From: Oceanococcus sp041624435
Lineage (GTDB): Bacteria > Pseudomonadota > Gammaproteobacteria > Nevskiales > Oceanococcaceae
DNA: 64,000 nt
Assembly: GCA_041624435.1 (NCBI GenBank)
Contig: JBFJVB010000001.1
Span: forward strand, 1-64,000
Direction of reading: 5' to 3'
In this document: positions 1 to 9,813 of the stretch, one piece after another
How the letters are laid out: each line of letters starts with the position of its first letter
Position numbering within the stretch: position 1 is the first letter of the stretch
Notes under the pieces: model-generated
The model's database searches: none
Told to the model about the DNA's origin: nothing
What the model saw: only the letters and a program-made list of their open reading frames with translations
Made by a program: the position numbers and the translations under genes

Positions 1-1482
1 GCTGCGCGGATGGGCCTGCTGATGCAGTTTCTGCATGCAGGCCTGCAGGGTGCGGCTGATCACGGTCTGATGCCGCAGCATGGCCAGCTTGGGCCAGGTC
101 GCGCGTTCACCTTGAAGAATCATTCGCCGCACGTCCTGCTCCCGGGGATTACGAATCACCCGGGTATAGCTGGTCAGATCAAAACTGGGCATGATCGTGA
201 TGTTGCCACGGTAGTCCTGATCGAGAATCCCGGTGGCATGATCCAGATGGCGGCGGACCCGGGTCAGCGGCTGTGGCAGATTGTTACGCACGAATTTCAA
301 GGCCGTCTTGGCCTGGAAACGGGCCGACCCCAGCAACAGGCGCTGCGCACCGTGCAGCAGGCCCGACTGATTCGGTTCGCGGTCGCTCATGAAAGGCAGC
401 ACATGCGGATTGGTCTGACTGACGATGAAATGATTGACGTTGAACAGCCGCCGCAGGCGCATCCGGGGCAGATCGCTTTGCAGGGAACCATCGGCCCAGC
501 GCAGTGACGGCATATAGGGTTCGCGCTTGCTGGCCCGGTTGCGTGTCGCCAGTTTCACCGGGGGAAACAGGAACGGGACCGCGCAGGAGGCCAGCACCGC
601 TTCGCGCAGGAACAGGTGCGGGAAGGTCAGGTAATTCAGCAGGCGCGCAGGCTGATTGTCCGCCACCGGCGAAACGGTGATATTCATCGCCAGCAGGGAG
701 AGCTTATGCGCTTCTTCGAAGGTTACATCGGGAATGTTCTGCGCCAGCCCGCGGCGCAACTTGTTCTGGTCCATGATGCCGCCGGTGCGCCAGATGTCCC
801 GCAGCGATAGCAGGCCCCACAGGTCCAGATACAGGTTATCCGGATTCATCAGCGGCTCGGCCTCGGCGCGAGTCCGGGCCGACACGGCCGCTCCGACCAG
901 CGCGCCGGCACTGGAACCCGATACCACCTCGGGCAGCAAATCGTGAACATACAGCGTTCGCACCACACCGACATGAAACAGCCCCATGCTCGCCCCACCC
1001 GACAGCATCAAGGCCGAGCGCCCGTAGCTTTGCGCCAGATCGGCGAAAAATTCACTCTTGGTCGCGAACGGCACGACGCTGTCGGGCTGCTCGGCAATCC
1101 AGTGCAGGGCTTCGGTGACCGTATCCAGATAGGATTCGATCAGATACTTGGTACCCAGGGGGCTGAAGTCATACAGCGCCGGATTGCCGGAATTGCCCAG
1201 ATTCCAGTGCAAGCCCTGGCGCAATTCGAACAGCATGTCGCGGACCCGCTCCTGGTAGCGCAAGCGCCGCAGCGTCGTCAGACGATCGCGCACCAGCACA
1301 TGGTCGTAATCATCTGACTGCTCGTCTTCGCGCCATTCATGCCCACCGCTGCGCAATTCATACTCGCTGGCAGCTTGCTGCCATTCCGCGTAGCTTGTGG
1401 CATGGGCCATGGCCCGCGCGGCGCCGGGCAGGCCCCCATCCAGTCGCAGCACATGACCGGCCATACGGGTGATCTTAGTCAC
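1..1482 (-). CDS. Patatin-like phospholipase with N-terminal DUF3336 domain (3' end cut by window)
   Basis: The gene runs off the left edge, so its C-terminus is missing. The first 150 or so residues match the DUF3336 region found before patatin domains in lipid acyl hydrolases of the TGL3/TGL4 type. The patatin core follows. It has the oxyanion loop SGGASMG (about residues 161-167), the nucleophile elbow GSSAG with Ser about 191, and the second catalytic residue Asp in ADGS near 331, before RLFNVNHFIV. A GTG start at 1482 with GGGGCG upstream is used; an ATG at 1464 is the alternative. Such enzymes hydrolyse acyl esters of phospholipid or triacylglycerol. It is divergent from the MoxR operon. 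The fold assignment is firm; the substrate is unknown. Confidence 0.88.
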   Translation of the reverse strand, partial: MTKITRMAGHVLRLDGGLPGAARAMAHATSYAEWQQAASEYELRSGGHEWREDEQSDDYDHVLVRDRLTTLRRLRYQERVRDMLFELRQGLHWNLGNSGNPALYDFSPLGTKYLIESYLDTVTEALHWIAEQPDSVVPFATKSEFFADLAQSYGRSALMLSGGASMGLFHVGVVRTLYVHDLLPEVVSGSSAGALVGAAVSARTRAEAEPLMNPDNLYLDLWGLLSLRDIWRTGGIMDQNKLRRGLAQNIPDVTFEEAHKLSLLAMNITVSPVADNQPARLLNYLTFPHLFLREAVLASCAVPFLFPPVKLATRNRASKREPYMPSLRWADGSLQSDLPRMRLRRLFNVNHFIVSQTNPHVLPFMSDREPNQSGLLHGAQRLLLGSARFQAKTALKFVRNNLPQPLTRVRRHLDHATGILDQDYRGNITIMPSFDLTSYTRVIRNPREQDVRRMILQGERATWPKLAMLRHQTVISRTLQACMQKLHQQAHPRS

Positions 1483-1623
1483 TAAGCGCGCCCCGCTGTA
1501 TTAGATAGTTCTGAAATTCATGCATGGATCATGCCATGCCCGGAATCAGAGTGCGAGCCTGGCGATTCGACAAGCACCCCGCAGCGCCCGCACAATCCCC
1601 GCAGTATTTGTTCGGGATGTGCC

Positions 1624-2538
<915 letters not shown>

Positions 2539-2550
2539 TCGAGCCATGCG

Positions 2551-3525
2551 TTGAACCTGCGCATCCGCCTGAGCGAACGCTTTGAAAACTGGGTGGTCTC
2601 GCGGCATGTTCCGCAGCCTCCGCCGGTATCGATCCGCCGCGGGCGCTGCTATATCCTGCCGACCCGCGCCGGCTACATGTTCGCGTTGATGCTGCTGGCG
2701 ATGCTGCTCGGCGCGATGAACTACAACAACAATCTGGCCTTTGCCCTGACCTTTCTGCTTGCCGCGACCAGTCTGGTCGCCATGCACCACCCCCATGCCA
2801 ATCTGCTGGGGCTGACAGTCCATGTCGGACACATTCCGGCCGTATTTGCAGGGGAGCCGGTCTGGGTTCCACTGCAATACACCAATGCCGGCAGCGCAGA
2901 CCGTTTCAGCCTGCTGGCCGGCCTGAAGCGGTCCCGGCTTTCGCTGGACCTGGCGGTCGACTGCGCCAGCGGAGAAACGGCGCAATCCCGCTTCGAACTA
3001 CCCGCCCGCGAGCGCGGCGTCTACCGCCTGCCCCGCTTCGCCGTTGCCACCGAATTTCCCCTGGGCCTGTTTCAGTCCTGGAGCTGGTTAAGCCTGACCA
3101 GCGAGTATCTGGTCTATCCGCGTCCGGCTACCGGACAGCGCCCGATCCCGCCGGTGGCCAGCCAGCATGGCACGCGTTCTGGCCAGCAGGAGGGCCGCGA
3201 TGATTTCTCCCATCTGCGCGACTACCGCCCGGGTGACGCGCTGCGGTCCATCCACTGGAAAAGCTTCCCCCACAGCGGTCGACTGGCGGTCAAAACCTTT
3301 GCCGAACCCATGGATGAAGCCCTGTGGCTGGATTGGCACCAACTCACGGACCTGCACGACCCGGAAGCGCGCCTGTCGCAGTTGTGCCGCTGGATCCTGG
3401 ATTGCGAAGCCGGTCAGAAACCCTACGGCCTACGTCTTCCGGGAGTTGAAATCGCCCCGGCGCGGGGTCACGCGCATCGCACCGACTGCCTTGAGCGGCT
3501 GGCCCGGCTGAAGGTCGGATCATGA
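2551..3525 (+). CDS. DUF58 domain-containing membrane-anchored protein
   Basis: A protein of 324 residues with two hydrophobic segments near the N-terminus (around residues 40-80), followed by a beta-rich region and the DUF58 signature FSHLRDYRPGDALRSIHWK. It begins with TTG 12 nt after the MoxR stop. No ATG gives a full-length product, and the first residues resemble family N-termini. The stop overlaps the next start as ATGA, so the three genes are almost certainly co-translated. DUF58 proteins accompany MoxR ATPases and periplasmic transglutaminases. Their biochemical role is not settled, and the C-terminal part resembles a von Willebrand factor A fold. Confidence 0.87.
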   Translation: MNLRIRLSERFENWVVSRHVPQPPPVSIRRGRCYILPTRAGYMFALMLLAMLLGAMNYNNNLAFALTFLLAATSLVAMHHPHANLLGLTVHVGHIPAVFAGEPVWVPLQYTNAGSADRFSLLAGLKRSRLSLDLAVDCASGETAQSRFELPARERGVYRLPRFAVATEFPLGLFQSWSWLSLTSEYLVYPRPATGQRPIPPVASQHGTRSGQQEGRDDFSHLRDYRPGDALRSIHWKSFPHSGRLAVKTFAEPMDEALWLDWHQLTDLHDPEARLSQLCRWILDCEAGQKPYGLRLPGVEIAPARGHAHRTDCLERLARLKVGS

Positions 3526-5528
3526 GTACCGCGGTCATGACCGACCATCTGCCCGCAGCCAATGTGCAGCGCATTCTCACCGTCCTGATGCTGATTTCAG
3601 CACCCCATTTTGCCCGTTTGCCCTTGTGGGCCTCGCTTCTGGTCATCGGCATCTGCGCCTGGCGCTGGCAGGCTGCGCAGCGGACCTGGGCCATGCCACC
3701 GCGGCTGCTGCGCAGTGTCCTGGCCATCGCCGGATTTGCCGGCGTCTACGCCCAGTTCGGCACCTTGAACGGTCATTATGCCGGCGTCGCCCTGCTGGTC
3801 TTGATGCTGGCCATGAAATTGACCGAAATGACCCGTCGCCGCGACTATCTGCTGGTCATTTACCTCAGTTACTTCCTGCTGATCACGCATTTCCTGTTCA
3901 GCCAGGAAATGCTCATGCTGCCGGTGCTGTTTCTGGGCGCGCTGGCGATCACCATGGTCCTGATCGACGTCAACCATCCGCACAGCCTGTTGCCGGCCCG
4001 CCAGACCCTGCGTCTGTCCGCTCGGCTGCTGCTTCAGGCCCTGCCGCTGATGCTGGTTTTTTTCGTGCTATTTCCGCGCATTCCCGGTCCGCTGTGGGGC
4101 TTCCCCTCCGATGCCGGCGCCGGCGTGACCGGCCTGTCGGATTCCATGGAACCCGGTGCGATCAGCAGTTTGAGCCAGTCCGATGCGGTGGCATTTCGCG
4201 TCCGCTTCTCCGGGCCGGCGCCGCCGCGCCGGGACCTGTACTGGCGCGGGCCGGTTTTCGAATATTTCAACGGCCGCGCCTGGCTGCCCGGCGCCTGGGC
4301 CGAGGTGCCACGCCCGGTCACGGTCAGCCAACAGGGGCCGGCCATCGACTACGAAATCCAGATGGAACCGCACGGGCATAAATGGGTACTGCCGCTGGAC
4401 CTGCCGATCGGCCCCTGGCCCGCGGACGTCGCGATGGGACCGGATCTGGTCGTGCGCCAGCGCCGCAACATCATCGAAAAACAACTGTTTCAGTTGCGCT
4501 CGATACTGGATTACCAGGCCGATGTGAAACTGCCCTTATCGGTACGGCAACGCAATCTGCTGCTACCCGCCCTAGCCAACCCCAGAACGCGCGCACTGGC
4601 GCAATCCTGGCGCGATCAACTGGGCGATGATCGCCGGATCATCCAGGCGGCCCTGAGCCTGTTTCGCAACGAGGCATTCAGCTATACGCTGCGGCCACCG
4701 CGACTGCTCGACGATCAACCGATCGACCAGTTTCTGTTCAGTACCCGGGCCGGGTTCTGCGAACACTACGCCAGCAGTTTCGCGTACCTGATGCGCGCCG
4801 CGGACATCCCGGCGCGGGTGGTCACGGGCTATCAGGGCGCTGAAGCCAATGGCGATTACCACATCGTGCGTCAGTTTGACGCCCATGCCTGGACCGAGGT
4901 CTGGCTGCCCGGAGAGGGCTGGGTCAGGGTCGACCCCACCGCCGCCGTTGCCACAGAGCGCATCGAACTGGGGCTCGGCGGCGCCTTGCCCAGCGGCGAA
5001 TCGCTGCCGGCACTGGCGCGCATGAACCGCGACGCGCTGATCAACTTGCGGCTGCGCTGGGATCAGGTCAATGCGCTGTGGAATCGCTGGGTTCTGGCCT
5101 ATGGCCCGGAGCTTCAGCAGCGTTTCCTGGGCGCGATCGGATTGCCGGGTCTGCGCGCGCTGCTGCTCAGCCTGACCTTCGGCACCGTCCTGCTGCTGCT
5201 GATAATCGGGATCATGGTCAATCGTGGCCATCGCGCCTTGGCGCAACGGGATCCGATACTCAAGGAATGGCAGCGTTTTGTGCGAAAACTCAACAAGGCT
5301 GGACTTCAGGCGCTACCGCAGGAAGGCCCCAGAGACCTGAGTCGGCGGGTCAGCGCGGACCGGCCGGAGTGGGCAAGCGCGGTCGAGCCCATCGCCAGGC
5401 TGTACATCCGCCTGCGCTACGCCAGCCAGAAACCCGACCCGCAACTCTTCGCCCGCCTGCGTCAACGCGTGCGGCGGTTCCCCAAACTGCCTAACGAATC
5501 GCCCACATCGCATCCAGCGGCGCGGTGA
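3522..5528 (+). CDS. tgpA: TgpA-type transmembrane transglutaminase (DUF3488 plus transglutaminase-like core)
   Basis: 668 residues. The N-terminal half contains about six membrane segments (residues 15-190, DUF3488). A periplasmic transglutaminase-like domain follows, then another membrane helix (about 548-568) and a DUF4129-like cytoplasmic tail. The Cys-His-Asp triad is visible: Cys 413 in RAGFCEHYASSF, His 455 in DAHAWTEVW and Asp 471 in RVDPTA. This matches TgpA of Pseudomonas, an essential inner-membrane protein with periplasmic transglutaminase activity. The start overlaps the DUF58 stop by 4 nt. The 3' end overlaps the convergent nitrate-binding-protein gene by 38 bp. Confidence 0.92.
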   Translation: MSTAVMTDHLPAANVQRILTVLMLISAPHFARLPLWASLLVIGICAWRWQAAQRTWAMPPRLLRSVLAIAGFAGVYAQFGTLNGHYAGVALLVLMLAMKLTEMTRRRDYLLVIYLSYFLLITHFLFSQEMLMLPVLFLGALAITMVLIDVNHPHSLLPARQTLRLSARLLLQALPLMLVFFVLFPRIPGPLWGFPSDAGAGVTGLSDSMEPGAISSLSQSDAVAFRVRFSGPAPPRRDLYWRGPVFEYFNGRAWLPGAWAEVPRPVTVSQQGPAIDYEIQMEPHGHKWVLPLDLPIGPWPADVAMGPDLVVRQRRNIIEKQLFQLRSILDYQADVKLPLSVRQRNLLLPALANPRTRALAQSWRDQLGDDRRIIQAALSLFRNEAFSYTLRPPRLLDDQPIDQFLFSTRAGFCEHYASSFAYLMRAADIPARVVTGYQGAEANGDYHIVRQFDAHAWTEVWLPGEGWVRVDPTAAVATERIELGLGGALPSGESLPALARMNRDALINLRLRWDQVNALWNRWVLAYGPELQQRFLGAIGLPGLRALLLSLTFGTVLLLLIIGIMVNRGHRALAQRDPILKEWQRFVRKLNKAGLQALPQEGPRDLSRRVSADRPEWASAVEPIARLYIRLRYASQKPDPQLFARLRQRVRRFPKLPNESPTSHPAAR

Positions 5529-6777
5529 TGTGGCTGATTTCCAGGCCGTTGAGATATTTCATGGTTTGCCGAGGCTTGTAGATGCGCTGATCGTAGAACA
5601 GATCGGCGCCCAGCAACATCGGCTCGGAGGCTTCTTCGAGCAGCCATTCGGCGGCATGCTCGCCTTCGTTCTTGTAGCCGATACTCGGGTACGGTAACTG
5701 CAGATCCCGGGCAGCCTCGCGGAAATGTTTGGGCAGGAACACCGCCTGGGCGGTCTTCTTGAAATCCAGGGCCTGAGCGTAATCGCCCCAGCGGATCATC
5801 TGCCCCAGATACCAAACCGCCTGCGAGTACCAGGGAAAATTCCCGGCGCTGGCAGAAAACACGATGTCCGCCGGATGTCGACCGGCGGCTGTATCGATTC
5901 CTGACAGCAGTGACTGAAGATAACGGGCCTCCAGATCCAGCCCCTGGCGTCCGGCGATCAGTTCCAGCGCCTCTTCCCGATGCTCCTCCAGCCAGGCCGC
6001 GGCGCACAGAACGGCCCTGAGCAGGGCGCGATGGGTCCGAGGGTAATGCTTGGCCAGCCGCTCCGGCACGGCCAGCACTTTAGCCAGGCTGTGATTCCAG
6101 AACGCGTGCTTGCTGAACATCAGCCGAACCAGCCCTTCGTCTGCGGCCAGACTGCCATAGGGTTCGTCCAGCCAGGCCCCGTCATAATGCTGGCCGCGCA
6201 GGCTTTTGAGTACCCGGCCCGGGGTGATTGGCACGAGTTCGACATCCAGAACCGGGTCAATGCCGGCCCCGGCCAGGCAGTAGCGCAAATCATAACTGCC
6301 GGTACTGGACAGATCCGTGACCGCAAAACGCAACTTCGGCTCGCCCTGTTCGCGCCGCTGGGTAACCAAGCGGGCCAGAGCCGCCAGGGTCCGTTGTGGG
6401 GTGATCGGTCCGCGACTGGGCAGCCAGGGCTGGAGATCGTCAACGACCGAGGCGTGCAGCCCGAAACTGCTGCCGCCCAGGGCCAGCACGACTGCGGTGC
6501 GCAGGGGCAAAGCCAGCCCATCCATGCCCAGATGGGCAGACAGTGGCGCGGTGCCGGGCATGTGGGCCGCATCGAGGTCGCGATTGGCCAGACCTTGCCG
6601 CGCCCGCTGCCAGGAGGTCTGTCGGGACAATTGCACTTCCAGCCCTTCTTCGGCAAAGAAGCCGCGGCATTGCGCGATGATCAGCGTGGCGGCGTCCAGG
6701 GTCGGCATATAACCGATGCGCAGCCGCTTCTGCTCCAGCCCCGAACGCGGCAGGAGACCACCCAAGCGAAAAATCAT
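5491..6777 (-). CDS. NrtA/CmpA/NasS-type substrate-binding protein without signal peptide
   Basis: 428 residues, related to nitrate/bicarbonate-binding proteins NrtA and CmpA and to the cytoplasmic nitrate sensor NasS. The first strand KRLRIGYMPTLDAATLIIAQ and the segment LDAAHMPGTAPLSAHLGM fit this group. The N-terminus (MIFRLGGLLP...) has no signal peptide, lipobox or Tat motif, and no permease, ATPase or nasT antiterminator gene is adjacent. That makes a cytoplasmic sensor more likely than a transporter subunit, but this is inference. It lies 101 bp downstream of rimI on the same strand, with a GAGGG ribosome-binding site before the ATG. Confidence 0.75.
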   Translation of the reverse strand: MIFRLGGLLPRSGLEQKRLRIGYMPTLDAATLIIAQCRGFFAEEGLEVQLSRQTSWQRARQGLANRDLDAAHMPGTAPLSAHLGMDGLALPLRTAVVLALGGSSFGLHASVVDDLQPWLPSRGPITPQRTLAALARLVTQRREQGEPKLRFAVTDLSSTGSYDLRYCLAGAGIDPVLDVELVPITPGRVLKSLRGQHYDGAWLDEPYGSLAADEGLVRLMFSKHAFWNHSLAKVLAVPERLAKHYPRTHRALLRAVLCAAAWLEEHREEALELIAGRQGLDLEARYLQSLLSGIDTAAGRHPADIVFSASAGNFPWYSQAVWYLGQMIRWGDYAQALDFKKTAQAVFLPKHFREAARDLQLPYPSIGYKNEGEHAAEWLLEEASEPMLLGADLFYDQRIYKPRQTMKYLNGLEISHITAPLDAMWAIR

Positions 6778-6878
6778 ATTAACTAGCCCTCACGGTCTGT
6801 GCCGTTTGCCCCGCGCATCTCAGCTGCCCTTGACTGAGCTGGCGACTTTTTTCGAGTATGCCACGGGCTTGGGCGGAA

Positions 6879-7343
6879 TCAGAAATCCAGGCGCAGCACC
6901 AGCGCATCCTCGCGCCCCTCCTGGGCGGGATAATAGGCCTTGCGCTGACCGACCACACTGAATCCATGCGCTTCATACAAGCGCTTGGCCGCCAGATTCG
7001 ACGCCCGAACTTCCAGGAACATCCGAATCGCGGACTCCCCCTCGGCGTGCTCCATCATCTCCCGCAGCAGTTCCCGGCCCAGACCCATGCCCTGAAAATG
7101 CGGATGAACGCTGACGTTCAAGATATGCGCCTCGCCCACCGACAGGCTCAGAACCGCGTGCCCCAGCAGCTCTCCACGGGCATTTTCCACCACCCAACTG
7201 GGGTAGCCGATGTCCAGGCAATCCGCAAAAATACCTCTGGACCAGGGAAATTCATACGCCGCCCGCTCGTTGAACTCGACCTCATCCAGATCCTGGACAC
7301 GCATCGGCCGTATGGCCCATTCGGGCTTCATGACGCTGACCAT
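6879..7343 (-). CDS. rimI: Ribosomal protein S18-alanine N-acetyltransferase
   Basis: GNAT-fold acetyltransferase of 154 residues, transferring acetyl from acetyl-CoA to the N-terminal alanine of ribosomal protein S18. The family signatures are present: ILNVSVHPHFQGMGLGRELL (acetyl-CoA loop Q/R-x-x-G-x-G/A, about residues 76-95), FLEVRASNLAAKRLYEAHGF and the C-terminal RKAYYP. The start ATG overlaps the stop of the glycosylase gene as TGATG; an internal ATG at 7331 gives a four-residue-shorter form. In many gammaproteobacteria rimI sits in this kind of small operon. It is co-transcribed with leuA and the glycosylase gene. Confidence 0.9.
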   Translation of the reverse strand: MVSVMKPEWAIRPMRVQDLDEVEFNERAAYEFPWSRGIFADCLDIGYPSWVVENARGELLGHAVLSLSVGEAHILNVSVHPHFQGMGLGRELLREMMEHAEGESAIRMFLEVRASNLAAKRLYEAHGFSVVGQRKAYYPAQEGREDALVLRLDF

Positions 7344-8122
7344 CAGGACTGTAGCAGGGCGCGTACGCGCTTGAGATCCTGCCAGGCTTTGGCCTTGTCA
7401 CGCGGGCTGCGCAATAGATAGGCGGGGTGATAGGTCACCACCACCGGCAGTGACTCTGCGCTGAACTGCAACTCCTTGCCGCGCAGACGCCCCACCGGAT
7501 CCTGGCAATTCAGCAGATTCTGCGCGGCCACACGGCCCACAGCCACCAGTACGCGCGGCTGGACCAGTTGAATCTGTCGCTGCAGATATGGCAGATCTTC
7601 GGCCACTTCCTCCGGCCGCGGATCACGGTTGTCCGGCGGGCGAAACTTGCAGATATTGGCGATATAGACATTGCGCTGGCGGCTCAGACCAATCGCATTG
7701 AGCATTCGATCCAGCAGGACTCCGGCCGGCCCGACGAAGGGCTCACCGCGCCGGTCCTCCTCTGCCCCCGGCGCTTCTCCGACCACGAAAACCTCCGCAT
7801 TCCGGGCCCCGACACCAAACACCGCCTGCGTCGCCCGACCTCGCGACTGCGAATTGACATATGCCTGGAGCTGATCCCAGTCCATGCGCAGAACCCGCGC
7901 ATCACGCTCAGCGCTGTCCGTGGCAAGACATTCGGCCTGAGCCTGCCGGGCACTCTTGGCCGGCAGGTTCTCAGCCTTGGCGGGCACCGGGAGGCTGCTT
8001 CTTGACTCGGCAACAGCGGGCTCGGGCACAAGCGCCTGTTCCTCGGGTTCATCGGGTTCATCGGCTCGCGCACGCCATAAACTGAGCCCCAGCTCAGCCA
8101 GATGCGCGCGCGAGTAAGCCAT
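7343..8122 (-). CDS. Family-4-type uracil-DNA glycosylase lacking the Fe-S cysteines
   Basis: 259 residues. The first 85 or so are a low-complexity Glu/Pro/Ala stretch; the catalytic domain follows. Motif 1 is GEAPGAEEDRRGEPFVGPAG and motif 3 is HPAYLLR, both typical of thermostable family-4 enzymes that excise uracil from DNA. Family members normally bind a [4Fe-4S] cluster through four cysteines: a CxxC before the VFGVG strand, one in KCRPP, and one about 15 residues on. Here these places read AYVNSQSRGR, KFRPP (Phe 160) and EEVAEDLPYL, so none is kept. The start overlaps the leuA stop (TAATG) and the stop overlaps rimI (TGATG). Confidence 0.88.
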   Translation of the reverse strand: MAYSRAHLAELGLSLWRARADEPDEPEEQALVPEPAVAESRSSLPVPAKAENLPAKSARQAQAECLATDSAERDARVLRMDWDQLQAYVNSQSRGRATQAVFGVGARNAEVFVVGEAPGAEEDRRGEPFVGPAGVLLDRMLNAIGLSRQRNVYIANICKFRPPDNRDPRPEEVAEDLPYLQRQIQLVQPRVLVAVGRVAAQNLLNCQDPVGRLRGKELQFSAESLPVVVTYHPAYLLRSPRDKAKAWQDLKRVRALLQS

Positions 8123-9693
8123 TAGATCGCGTCGTTGATCTGCGGATGGACCCGAGCGGCGACCTGCTCCAGGCGGTTCAGCGCGTGGATGTAGGCCTTG
8201 GCCGAAGCCACGATCACGTCGGTATCGGCTCCCTGACCATTGACGATCTTGCCATCGCGCTCCAGGCGCACGGTCACCTCGCCCTGGGCGTCGCTGCCCT
8301 GGGTGATCGCATTGATCGAAAACAACTGCAACTCCGCCCCGCTCTTCACCAGGCTTTCGATGGCATGAAATACCGCATCCACGGTGCCATCGCCCTGGCC
8401 CGAACCGTTCATTTCAGTCCCGTTCACCATCAGGCACAGCTCCACCACCGGCGAGCCCTGGGTGGAAGACGAAAAACTCAGCGAGCGTAAACTCAGGCGA
8501 TCATCGGCCTGAACGACATCGCTGGCCAGGGCATGCAGATCTTCATCGAAGATTTCATGCTTCTTGTCCGCCAGAATCTTGAAACGCGCGAAAGCGGCGT
8601 CCAGATCATGCTGGTTGTCGAAAGCGATGCCCAGCTCCTGCAGACGGGTGCGAAACGCGTTACGCCCGGAGTGCTTGCCCAGAACAATATGCTGGGCCGA
8701 CCAGCCCACGTCTTCGGCACGCATGATCTCGTAGGTTTCGCGACTTTTGATCACGCCATCCTGGTGAATACCTGACTCATGTGCAAACGCATTGGCGCCG
8801 ACCACCGCTTTGTTCGGCTGAACCGGGAATCCGGTCACGCCCGAGACCAGCCGCGAACAGGTCATGATCTGGGTCGTATCCAGACCATGATCACAGCCAA
8901 ACACATCCTGCCGGGTGCGAACGGCCATGGCGATTTCTTCCAGCGCGGCGTTACCCGCCCGTTCCCCCAGACCGTTGATGGTGCATTCCACCTGTCGCGC
9001 CCCGTGCAGCACGGCGGACAGCGAGTTGCTTACGGCCAGTCCCAGATCATTGTGACAGTGCACCGAGAAGATGGCCTTGTCGGCGTTGGGAATGGATTCG
9101 CGCAAGCGCAGGATCAACGAGCCAAACATGTGCGGCAAGGTATATCCCACGGTGTCCGGCACGTTGATCGTGGTCGCTCCGGCATCAATAACGGCTTCGA
9201 TCACCCGGCACAGATACTCCGGATCGGAGCGCCCCGCATCTTCGGGCGAGAACTCCACGTCGTCGGTGAACTGCCGGGCCAGCTTCACGGCGCCGACAGC
9301 CGCCTCCAGCACCTGCTCAGGAGACATGCGCAGTTTGTCGCGCATGTGGATGGGTGAGGTCGCAATGAAAGTATGAATGCGGCCTCGAGCAGCCGGCCGC
9401 AAGGCCTCGGCTGCGCGCTCGATATCTCCAGGGCTGGTTCGCGCCAGGGAACAGACGACACTTTCACGAACGGCGGTTGCTACCGCCTTGACCGCCTCGA
9501 AATCACCGGGGCTGGCGATCGCAAAACCTGCCTCGATCACGTCGACACGCAGGCGCTCCAGCGCCTTGGCGATACGGACTTTCTCGTCCTTGGTCATGGA
9601 CGCGCCCGGGCTTTGTTCGCCATCGCGCAAGGTGGTGTCAAAAATGATCAGCCGATCTTTTTCGGCTGCAACCGGACTTGAATTCTGATTCAT
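8122..9693 (-). CDS. leuA: 2-isopropylmalate synthase
   Basis: 523 residues, the usual length of the short bacterial LeuA. It condenses acetyl-CoA with 2-oxoisovalerate in the first committed step of leucine synthesis. The catalytic barrel opens with IIFDTTLRDGEQSPGASM. The metal-binding HxH is in SVHCHNDLG, and HESGIHQDG is the second conserved histidine segment. The last 130 or so residues form the leucine-binding allosteric domain. The gene lies downstream of ilvH-ilvC-psd-like-pssA but after a 185-bp leader with signs of leucine-dependent attenuation. Its Shine-Dalgarno (AGGAUGAGG) lies inside a predicted pairing with the leader. Confidence 0.97.
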   Translation of the reverse strand: MNQNSSPVAAEKDRLIIFDTTLRDGEQSPGASMTKDEKVRIAKALERLRVDVIEAGFAIASPGDFEAVKAVATAVRESVVCSLARTSPGDIERAAEALRPAARGRIHTFIATSPIHMRDKLRMSPEQVLEAAVGAVKLARQFTDDVEFSPEDAGRSDPEYLCRVIEAVIDAGATTINVPDTVGYTLPHMFGSLILRLRESIPNADKAIFSVHCHNDLGLAVSNSLSAVLHGARQVECTINGLGERAGNAALEEIAMAVRTRQDVFGCDHGLDTTQIMTCSRLVSGVTGFPVQPNKAVVGANAFAHESGIHQDGVIKSRETYEIMRAEDVGWSAQHIVLGKHSGRNAFRTRLQELGIAFDNQHDLDAAFARFKILADKKHEIFDEDLHALASDVVQADDRLSLRSLSFSSSTQGSPVVELCLMVNGTEMNGSGQGDGTVDAVFHAIESLVKSGAELQLFSINAITQGSDAQGEVTVRLERDGKIVNGQGADTDVIVASAKAYIHALNRLEQVAARVHPQINDAI

Positions 9694-9813
9694 GGCCTCA
9701 TCCTGCTGGTTATGAGGAAATTAAATGATACTGACGGATGGATTTCTAGCGCCCCATCCAGGCGACAATTACGTTCTGCCCTAGGGCAGAAGTCGTGCAG
9801 GCAGCAGGAGGCC
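9694..9813 (-). promoter_or_regulatory. Candidate leuA leader: leucine-codon segment complementary to the leuA ribosome-binding site
   Basis: In the leuA mRNA the segment GGCCUCCUGCUG (complement of 9802-9813) spans the Gly-Leu-Leu-Leu codons of the leader peptide. It is fully complementary to CAGCAG-GAU-GAGGCC immediately before the leuA AUG (complement of 9694-9708), with a 3-nt bulge. The pairing would bury the Shine-Dalgarno. The intervening stretch holds two smaller hairpins: the palindrome at 9774-9791 and GGATGG...CCATCC. No U-run is present, so control by translation rather than by an intrinsic terminator is the simpler reading. The pairing is seen; its function is inferred. Confidence 0.5.
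9774..9791. repeat. Perfect 18-bp palindrome over the leader-peptide stop codon
   Basis: The sequence TTCTGCCCTAGGGCAGAA reads the same on both strands. It contains the last sense codons and the TAG stop of the 27-codon leader ORF. As RNA it can form a tight stem in the leuA leader, between the Leu codons and the leuA ribosome-binding site. A dimeric-protein site on DNA is the alternative. Confidence 0.6.

Noticed and set aside
1531..1623. Upstream start for the MoxR ATPase
   Set aside because: The additional residues are not family-like, and the shorter form has the normal length.
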